Assembly (NCBI GenBank): GCA_019751475.1
Contig: JAIENH010000171.1
Coordinates: 1 to 7,427, forward strand
Origin: Cyclobacteriaceae bacterium
GTDB lineage: Bacteria > Bacteroidota > Bacteroidia > Cytophagales > Cyclobacteriaceae
Reading direction: 5' to 3'
Length of the DNA stretch: 7,427 nt
The notes under the pieces are model-generated. The model made no database searches and was not told where the DNA came from. It saw only the letters and a program-made list of their open reading frames with translations. This document shows positions 1 to 4,792 of this stretch, in pieces (position 1 is the first letter of the stretch; each line of letters begins with the position of its first letter). The position numbers and the translations under genes are program-made.

Positions 1-252
1 CCGCTTCATTTGGAATTGATGACCTTCTGTCAAACCATCGGTGCCGAGGTGCTGCCAGTTGGCCTCTACATATCCACCCAAGGCAACGGGTGTTTTACCC
101 ACGGAAAGAAACGGACGGTTGTAAACGGCATCCATGTTCAACAGCAGTTTTGAAGTGTCTTTGTTCACCCTCCTAAACAACGTTGAGTCAACCTGCGACC
201 ATAGCGGTGTAATAACAATTACAACTAATAGCGATGTCAAGAATCTTTTCAT
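1..252 (-). CDS. Outer-membrane porin-like protein, N-terminal 84 residues (cut by window edge)
   Basis: The frame is open from an ATG at 252 down to base 1, giving 84 residues with no stop, so the gene continues outside the window. Residues 1-20 form a signal peptide: a basic start (MKR), a hydrophobic core and a small-residue end near WSQ. The mature part contains NMDAVYNRPFLSVG and then GGYVEANWQHLGTDGLTEGHQF followed by QMKR. I associate that pattern with Bacteroidota porin-like beta-barrel proteins related to phosphate-selective porins; this is recall, not a search. The ATG overlaps the TGA of the Rieske gene as ATGA, which suggests translational coupling. As the last visible gene of a unit encoding a di-heme protein and a Rieske protein, it may provide an outer-membrane channel for the substrate of those proteins. 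The barrel itself is not visible, so the family call is moderate while the secreted coding start is strong. Confidence 0.72.
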   Translation of the reverse strand, partial: MKRFLTSLLVVIVITPLWSQVDSTLFRRVNKDTSKLLLNMDAVYNRPFLSVGKTPVALGGYVEANWQHLGTDGLTEGHQFQMKR

Positions 253-695
253 GATAGCCGTAAGTCAATCATTATTCTATCACCCAAAAGTGAAGTTGGG
301 AACGAGCGAAGATTTTTTTCGGCTGGCCCGTGATTAACGATTCCTTTATTGGTGAATTCACTTCCGTGGCTGGGGCATTGCAGGTGGTCGCCCACGGCCT
401 GCAATTCGGCACCTTGGTGCGAACACTTCATCCAAAGTGCACTGTATTCATTTTCTGAAATGCGGTATAGATAAATAGGGAATTCAAGTTTGTCGTTCTG
501 CACGATTATGTATTGGCGCATTTCTGTTTTTCCTTTCTTCACAAATGTGAATTCTGCCATTGCCACCTCTAAACCATTGGGGGCGGTTGTTCCGTCAACG
601 TAGTGCGTAGCTTGGCAACTTTCAAGCATCATTGGCAGAGCGGTAGCACCTACGCAAAAAATGCAACCCTGCCGTAAAAATTTTCTTCTGTCCAT
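249..695 (-). CDS. Rieske 2Fe-2S lipoprotein with Tat-like signal
   Basis: This is a 148-residue protein counted from ATG 695. That start gives the signal MDRRKFLRQG, a twin-arginine motif (RRKFL), a hydrophobic stretch, and the lipobox-like LESC with Cys27. A longer frame from TTG at 713 would overlap the upstream gene by 14 bp and put six residues ahead of the Tat motif, so ATG 695 is preferred. The Rieske cluster ligands are visible as C91-S-H93 and C107-P-S-H110, followed by GSEF and a GxVxxGPA-like stretch (GIVNHGPA). The two extra cysteines that form the disulfide in cytochrome bc-type Rieske proteins are replaced by Ala (CSHQGA) and Ser (CPSHGS). A lower redox potential than bc-type proteins is therefore likely; this is inference. 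Tat export fits a cofactor loaded in the cytoplasm. The gene starts 4 bp after the di-heme gene and its TGA overlaps the start of the porin-like gene. A role as electron-transfer partner of the di-heme protein is plausible but unproven. Confidence 0.9.
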   Translation of the reverse strand: MDRRKFLRQGCIFCVGATALPMMLESCQATHYVDGTTAPNGLEVAMAEFTFVKKGKTEMRQYIIVQNDKLEFPIYLYRISENEYSALWMKCSHQGAELQAVGDHLQCPSHGSEFTNKGIVNHGPAEKNLRSFPTSLLGDRIMIDLRLS

Positions 696-699
696 CCTA

Positions 700-1896
700 T
701 CACAAACTTTCAAGAAAGCTGATTAGTTTTTTTCTTTCGCCCGCTGGCAACGATTCAAACGACTCTTTGCTTTTCGTTCCTTCTCCACCGTGCAGGCGAA
801 TGGCCTCTTCAATACTCTTTGCACGACCGTCATGCAATAGAAAATACTCACCGCCTTGCGAGTTTTTAGAAAGCCCCAAGCCCCACAGTGGCGGGGTTTT
901 CCATTCAGCTGTTTTTGCTGAACCTTCCGTGTAGCCATCGTCCAAACCACTGCCCATATCATGCAGCAGTAAATCCGTATATGGATAGAATACTTTATTG
1001 CTTAGTGATTGAATGGGGGTGCTTGCTGTTTTCATTTTTGGGCGATGGCAGTTTCCACAGCCAATATTTAGAAATAATTGCTTACCAGTAAGAACGTCAG
1101 TATCCGCTTGGCGCGGAATGGGTGCTTTAAGAGTTTTCAAATAAAAAACCACGTCTTGAATTTCTTGGTTGGAAATCTCTGGGTCAATTTCGTTTCCCGA
1201 ATAAGTATCGATTGGTTCAAAGGTGGATGTGATGCCGATGTCTTGGTTGTAAGCTTGTGCTGTTTGTTGCAAGAGATTGTAGGTAGCTGCCTTCTTGCCA
1301 AACCTACCAATGTACTTTCCATTTTGAACAACACTTTCATTGCGCGGCATTACATAAGTTTTCAACTCAATCCAATTAGGTATACCGCTAATGCCATCGC
1401 CATTCAAATCATCGGGGTCAGCAAACAACAAAATATCACTATCGCTTACGGCATCTAAAAAGCCCAGCCCCGTGTTGGCGGGTGGTGTGAATTTAGAGAA
1501 GGTTGCACCAGCTGGAATTTGTTCGGGAGTAAACCCTGGAATGGAGCGATGCTGCAATTGGGGGCCACCTGACTTCAAAAACTGATTTCCTGTTTCGTTG
1601 ATTTGACCGAACCGCGTTAGTGTTGTAAACGGATGACCTTTACCATCGCCCGGATGACAGCTACCGCAGGACGTGGAAACAAACAACGGCCCAAGGCCAT
1701 TTGAAGAGTTGAATACCTGGTCGTTGAATGATACATCGCCTCTTAAGAATTGAATGTTTTCGGCTGCCGATAAGCCAGCAACGGGGCCATCTAATAGTGC
1801 TGAGTCATCCACGGCAACGGGTTCAAATGTTTCACATGATAGCATGCAAAACAAAGCCACTATTGAGGGGAATAATGCGGGGCGAATCTTCTTCAT
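700..1896 (-). CDS. Di-heme c-type oxidoreductase lipoprotein (DUF1111 / COG3488 type)
   Basis: This 398-residue protein has a lipoprotein signal ending at the lipobox MLSC (Cys21), so it should be anchored in the envelope facing the periplasm or surface. It has two heme c attachment motifs, C77-G-S-C-H81 (followed by PGDGKG) and C280-G-N-C-H284. Other features typical of the family are a DLNGDGISG loop at 163-171, LLHDMGSGLDDG at about 310-321, and LLHDGRAKSIEEAIRLHGGE at about 353-372. The family is annotated as di-heme oxidoreductase or putative thiol oxidoreductase and is distantly related to MauG/CcpA di-heme peroxidases; the true substrate is generally unknown. Some family members are encoded beside imelysin-like iron-uptake proteins, which fits the DtxR-type regulator next door here, but no imelysin lies in this window. 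It is the first gene of the minus-strand unit. Its ATG has no clear Shine-Dalgarno site, and the predicted promoter leaves a leader of only about ten bases. Confidence 0.92.
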   Translation of the reverse strand: MKKIRPALFPSIVALFCMLSCETFEPVAVDDSALLDGPVAGLSAAENIQFLRGDVSFNDQVFNSSNGLGPLFVSTSCGSCHPGDGKGHPFTTLTRFGQINETGNQFLKSGGPQLQHRSIPGFTPEQIPAGATFSKFTPPANTGLGFLDAVSDSDILLFADPDDLNGDGISGIPNWIELKTYVMPRNESVVQNGKYIGRFGKKAATYNLLQQTAQAYNQDIGITSTFEPIDTYSGNEIDPEISNQEIQDVVFYLKTLKAPIPRQADTDVLTGKQLFLNIGCGNCHRPKMKTASTPIQSLSNKVFYPYTDLLLHDMGSGLDDGYTEGSAKTAEWKTPPLWGLGLSKNSQGGEYFLLHDGRAKSIEEAIRLHGGEGTKSKESFESLPAGERKKLISFLESL

Positions 1897-1912
1897 TCAA
1901 ATTTAAGATTGC

Positions 1913-1943
1913 CAAAATTAAAAAGTTAGACTATTCTAACAAA
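1913..1943 (-). promoter_or_regulatory. Bacteroidota-type promoter for the di-heme/Rieske/porin unit
   Basis: Read on the minus strand there is a TTTG (-33 element) at 1943-1940, a 19-base spacer, and TAATTTTG at 1920-1913. The last is an exact match to the TAnnTTTG -7 consensus of the Bacteroidota primary sigma factor. Transcription would begin near 1906, giving a very short leader before ATG 1896. A second TAnnTTTG match (TAAATTTG, 1905-1898) is too close to the ATG to serve as a -7 element. The dyad GTTAGACTATTCTAAC fills the spacer. Confidence 0.6.
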
Positions 1944-1948
1944 TTAAT
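1917..1948. promoter_or_regulatory. Putative DtxR/MntR-type operator (inverted repeat)
   Basis: The core GTTAGACTATTCTAAC at 1925-1940 is an inverted repeat with six-base perfect arms (GTTAGA / TCTAAC) around CTAT. Three bases further out on each side, a second pair of arms, ATTAA (1917-1921) and TTAAT (1944-1948), is also perfectly complementary. The TTAGA-N4-TCTAA spacing matches the 5-4-5 layout of TTAGGTTAACCTAA-like boxes that I recall for MntR/SirR-type members of the DtxR family. The site lies between the -33 and -7 elements of the minus promoter, and its outer arm touches the -33 element of the plus promoter. A bound repressor should therefore block the minus-strand unit and perhaps its own gene. 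Binding by the protein encoded at 1997 is inference. Confidence 0.65.
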
Positions 1949-1980
1949 TTGATGAATATACTTTGCAATCGTTATTTTTG
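1948..1980 (+). promoter_or_regulatory. Bacteroidota-type promoter for the metal-dependent regulator gene
   Basis: TTTG at 1948-1951 is followed by a 21-base spacer and TATTTTTG at 1973-1980, an exact TAnnTTTG match. The start of transcription would be near 1986, about ten bases before ATG 1997. The -33 element abuts the outer arm of the operator dyad, so autoregulation is possible. Confidence 0.5.
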
Positions 1981-1996
1981 AATCAAAACTGAGGGC

Positions 1997-2665
1997 ATGG
2001 ACTCACTTACGGAAGAAAACTATATTAAATCCATTTATGCGTTGTCACTGGCTACGGGGGAGGTCTTTGTTTCGGAATTGGCTAAAAAACTGAATATAAA
2101 ACAACCTTCGGTGAACAGCATGATGAAACGATTGGCGACTAAAAAGGTGGTTGCCTATGCCCCTTATAAAGGTATCCGCTTGACGGAAAAGGGAAAGAAA
2201 GAGGCATTGTCAATCATCCGAAGGCATCGGTTGGCTGAGTTGTTCTTGGTGAAAGTAATGGAACTCGGCTGGGAAGAGGTACACGATATAGCTGAACAAC
2301 TGGAGCACGTTGACTCCAAGCGTTTTTATAGCCGCATGGACGAGATGCTTCACTTTCCCAAGTTTGACCCACATGGAGAGCCTATACCAGATAGCAACGG
2401 AAAAATTTACACACAAAAGCGTACTTCGCTCAGCGACCTTGCAGAAGGATTAACCGCTACCATTGCAGCAGTTGGTGAAGACGAAAAGTCATTCCTCGAC
2501 CACTTGAACGCCAAAGGATTGCAAATTGGAGATGCTGTGACTCTTAAGAAAAGAGAACCGTTCGATGGTTCCGTTACCTTGCAGCACAAGTCGAAAAAAG
2601 AAATACTGCTGACGCATCAAGTGGCAGAAAGGATTTGGGTAGAAGTGACGTTTACCCGATCATGA
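1997..2665 (+). CDS. DtxR/MntR-family metal-dependent transcriptional regulator with FeoA-like C-terminal domain
   Basis: This 222-residue protein begins TEENYIKSIYAL, the usual start of the family, so the ATG at 1997 is secure; GAGGG lies just upstream but unusually close. Residues 1-65 form a winged helix-turn-helix (ELAKKLNIKQPSVNSMMKRL, then the wing YKGIRLTEKGK). Residues 66-140 form the metal-binding and dimerisation domain, with H77, E81, H96, E100, E103 and H104 in the positions of DtxR/MntR ligands, and DPHGEPIPD at 124-132. Residues 145-222 resemble a FeoA/SH3-like domain (LSDLAEG to VEVTF). With Fe(II) or Mn(II) bound, such proteins dimerise and repress metal-uptake genes. Glu at position 100, where DtxR has Cys102, is MntR-like. 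The MntR ligand Asp8 is Asn8 here, and Lys11 replaces Glu11, so metal choice cannot be read directly. It is divergent from the di-heme/Rieske/porin unit across a shared 100-bp control region containing a suitable dyad. Confidence 0.93.
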   Translation: MDSLTEENYIKSIYALSLATGEVFVSELAKKLNIKQPSVNSMMKRLATKKVVAYAPYKGIRLTEKGKKEALSIIRRHRLAELFLVKVMELGWEEVHDIAEQLEHVDSKRFYSRMDEMLHFPKFDPHGEPIPDSNGKIYTQKRTSLSDLAEGLTATIAAVGEDEKSFLDHLNAKGLQIGDAVTLKKREPFDGSVTLQHKSKKEILLTHQVAERIWVEVTFTRS

Positions 2666-2710
2666 TACGACCCAGGAGTTCGGCCAGTCTTGCTGTTTTA
2701 TTGTATGAAT

Positions 2711-3235
2711 TCATGCTACATCTTTTTTGATCATGATGTAATCCAATACGGAATATCCATTTCCTAACTCGGTCATTTCCTCACCGATGGATCGGAACCC
2801 TAAGCGTTCATAAAAACGTATAGCTTCCTGGTTTTTAAAAAAGACTTTTAAAATCAGTGTATCATGCTCCGTTTGGGTAGCCAACCCAGAAATATAATCG
2901 ATGAAGGCCTTGCCTATTCCTTTTCCGTGAAACTCAGACAATAGGTATAATTTATGGATCATCAGATCACCTGCGGATTTATAATGCTCCTCAACAGAAG
3001 CAAACCCAACTGATGAATCGTTGGCTAGGTAGCCAATAAAAAATTGTTGATTCCGCTCCATTTGATGTTTGAGCGATTGCTCACTGGATATCAAATCTAA
3101 CATGTACTCGAGTTGCCTAATAGGTAGTAATCGTCCGTATGTATCAGGCCATGTAGCGTGCGCAATGGATTGAATGACTCTCCAATCCATTGATGAAGCA
3201 TGCCTGAAATCAATATCTATGGAAGGGGTTCGCAC
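2711..3235 (-). CDS. GNAT-family N-acetyltransferase
   Basis: This is a 174-residue acetyltransferase, the usual length for a single GNAT domain. The acetyl-CoA pyrophosphate loop is HGKGIGKAF at 103-111, with His where Gln or Arg is usual. It is preceded by beta-strand 4 (MIHKLYLL), and motif B is NQEAIRFYERLGF at 135-147, with Tyr142 in the usual place of the catalytic or general-acid tyrosine. The N-terminal part (TWPDTYGRLLPIRQLEYML, 28-46) resembles small-molecule or peptide acetyltransferases often annotated only as GNAT; the substrate is unknown. The start is GTG at 3235, 2 bp after the TAA of the TPR gene. An ATG at 3237 in another frame stops after six codons, so GTG is preferred; the first ATG in frame is Met16, which would cut into beta-strand 1. 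Its stop lies 45 bp from that of the convergent regulator gene, and no hairpin terminator was visible in the gap. Confidence 0.88.
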   Translation of the reverse strand: MRTPSIDIDFRHASSMDWRVIQSIAHATWPDTYGRLLPIRQLEYMLDLISSEQSLKHQMERNQQFFIGYLANDSSVGFASVEEHYKSAGDLMIHKLYLLSEFHGKGIGKAFIDYISGLATQTEHDTLILKVFFKNQEAIRFYERLGFRSIGEEMTELGNGYSVLDYIMIKKDVA

Positions 3236-3237
3236 AT

Positions 3238-4029
3238 TTACTTTGAAACCCGCTCTAATCCTTTTTTCGCTCCTTCAAGTTTGTTGTCTAACTTCAGCGC
3301 AGCTTCATAGTATCGTTTTGCTTCAACTTTTTTCCCTTGCTTTTCTTTAATCTGACCCAGCCGCATATTGGCCCCGGCATGAGAAGGCTCATCTTTGGTG
3401 GGTGTATGTTTCAAATAATTCAACAGTACCTCTTCACCCCGCTCCATATTCATTCCAGTAAGTGCTGAGGTTTTTCCGTACCAATATTGATGTAAGAAGT
3501 TTTCAGGAAAAGTTTTGATGGATTCGTCAAGTAAAGGCAATACCTCCTTTGCCACGGCTTTTGCTTTGTCCTCGCCACCGCCCATATACTCAGGTGCCAC
3601 TATGTATGAATCCACCAGGGAAACACGCGCATTGATAATTTTGGGATTCAACTGGGCAGCTTTCTCCCATGCCCGAAGGGCTTTAGGACCCACAGACATC
3701 TGAGTGAAAATGCTTGACTCGCTGCCAACACCCGAATACGCATCACCAAGCCAGTTAAAATACTCTCCGTTTGTAGAGGTCTTTTCAGTAGCTACCTTAA
3801 AATAATCGACCGCATCATCATATTCTTTTTTATCATAAGCAATTCTTCCAAGGTAATACTGAGCAGTACCAAAGTCACCAGAAGTCTTCTCAACCGTCTT
3901 GAACGATTTGATGGCTTCATCCATTTTTCTGGATTGGTAGAGTAATATACCCTTTTGCAGGTTGCTTTGACCTTGCGATAGAAAGGAAATAAATAAAAGA
4001 CAGATTGGTAAGTAGAATGATAATCTCAT
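3238..4029 (-). CDS. Secreted TPR-repeat protein
   Basis: This 263-residue protein has a signal peptide at about 1-20 (MRLSFYLPICLLFISFLSQG), with likely cleavage around SQGQ, so it should act in the periplasm. The mature part is a series of tetratricopeptide repeats at about 22-55 (GILLYQSRKMDEAIKSF), 56-89 (AQYYLGRIAYDKKEYDDAVDYFK), 90-129 (YFNWLGDAYSG to AWEKAAQLNP), a less regular one at about 131-175, and 218-251 (ANMRLGQIKEKQGKKVEAKRYY and following). The MGGGEDKAKAVAKE segment at about 149-162 resembles the MGG-x-KA insert of some bacterial TPR proteins. TPRs bind other proteins, and no enzyme motif is present. It lies 55 bp downstream of the DUF4386 gene and 2 bp upstream of the GNAT gene. 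Co-transcription with the GNAT gene is very likely; the link to the permease genes is less certain. No convincing promoter is visible in the 55-bp gap. Confidence 0.87.
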   Translation of the reverse strand: MRLSFYLPICLLFISFLSQGQSNLQKGILLYQSRKMDEAIKSFKTVEKTSGDFGTAQYYLGRIAYDKKEYDDAVDYFKVATEKTSTNGEYFNWLGDAYSGVGSESSIFTQMSVGPKALRAWEKAAQLNPKIINARVSLVDSYIVAPEYMGGGEDKAKAVAKEVLPLLDESIKTFPENFLHQYWYGKTSALTGMNMERGEEVLLNYLKHTPTKDEPSHAGANMRLGQIKEKQGKKVEAKRYYEAALKLDNKLEGAKKGLERVSK

Positions 4030-4084
4030 AACAAGTTGTTTTAGTATTTAAAATGTAGGAGAGTGTTAAGGATCTCAGGTGACT

Positions 4085-4783
4085 TTATGCTGATGTGATT
4101 CCTTTGTCACGCGTTCCTTTTATCAAAAGCCAAAGCATCAGCACCAGTTCCCCAAACATGGCGGGCATCCCAACATTAAAAACTATGTCCTTGTGTTCAG
4201 GAAGCACGATGCTGGTAAAGCTTAGTAACACATATACAATTCCATTTATAACTAGCCATATCCCCAGAAAGCGAGGAATGAATACAGATTGATAAATCAG
4301 TATAGCCAGCGGAAAGAGCCAGAACCCCCAAAATAATTCCAATGCCAAAACACTGTAGTCGTTAATTTTTAGAAACGCCATGGCGAGGTCTTGCCTCTGC
4401 GCCAATTCAAACGACTTCAGAATGTCTCCTTTTAGAGTCATAACAGTTGCAATACTAAGTCCAGCTTTAACAAATGCCACGGGTACTTGCACCACTACAG
4501 AAGCTACTAAAAGTTTGGCGTACCGTTCATTGACATTTCTAAAAAGACCATAAAAGACCCATACCAAAAGCACCCATAATGTGCTTGTTAAAAGGCCTGA
4601 AAAAATACTTGTACGGAATAAGAATTCATATTTTAGAATGTTTTGAGCAGAAGCCACGCTATCACCACTGACAAATATTTTGGGCGACACAAAAAACATG
4701 TCATAAAATCCTAAGACAATCCAGAGGAGAAATAACCAACCGGAAAGTCTTGCTGTTCTTCTCCGCTCTATATAATCATTCAT
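4085..4783 (-). CDS. DUF4386-type integral membrane protein
   Basis: This 232-residue protein has about six hydrophobic segments (roughly 11-32, 58-80, 89-115, 144-165, 172-193 and 203-221). It begins with a basic stretch RRRTARLSGW, which matches the ARxxG start of DUF4386 proteins. Other family-like features are the loop with SGDSVASAQNILKYEFLFR at 39-57 and LYQ/FIPRxLGxWL-like residues at about 163-177. The molecular function of the family is unknown; members are often encoded beside ABC-type permeases or regulators in Bacteroidota and Firmicutes. The start lies 9 bp downstream of the permease stop, so the two are almost certainly one transcript. No catalytic motif or cofactor site was seen. 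The family assignment is from recall of the pattern, while membrane location is clear from the sequence. Confidence 0.82.
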   Translation of the reverse strand: MNDYIERRRTARLSGWLFLLWIVLGFYDMFFVSPKIFVSGDSVASAQNILKYEFLFRTSIFSGLLTSTLWVLLVWVFYGLFRNVNERYAKLLVASVVVQVPVAFVKAGLSIATVMTLKGDILKSFELAQRQDLAMAFLKINDYSVLALELFWGFWLFPLAILIYQSVFIPRFLGIWLVINGIVYVLLSFTSIVLPEHKDIVFNVGMPAMFGELVLMLWLLIKGTRDKGITSA

Positions 4784-4792
4784 GGTGCTTAT

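Noticed and set aside
134..337. A short plus-strand frame over the end of the Rieske gene and the start of the porin-like gene.
   Set aside because: Both minus-strand genes are well supported by motifs and by the ATGA overlap; the plus frame has no family pattern.
696..713. TTG at 713 as the start of the Rieske protein.
   Set aside because: It would overlap the di-heme gene by 14 bp and place six extra residues before the twin-arginine motif; ATG at 695 gives a standard signal.
1078..1458. A 126-residue open frame on the plus strand.
   Set aside because: It lies wholly opposite the di-heme oxidoreductase gene, whose heme motifs and lipobox prove the minus frame; no signal or family pattern is visible in the plus frame.
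2658..2737. Two copies of GATCATGAT (2658-2666 and 2729-2737) and the palindrome ATGAATTCAT (2705-2714) around the convergent gene ends, considered as a terminator.
   Set aside because: The stems are short and AT-rich, no GC hairpin with a T tract is formed, and the two copies lie in the coding ends of different genes; coincidence is likely.
4030..4084. A promoter for the TPR gene in the 55-bp gap, with TACATTTT on the minus strand at 4057-4050.
   Set aside because: It matches TAnnTTTG at seven of eight positions only, and there is no TTTG at the right distance upstream; read-through from the DUF4386 gene is equally possible.
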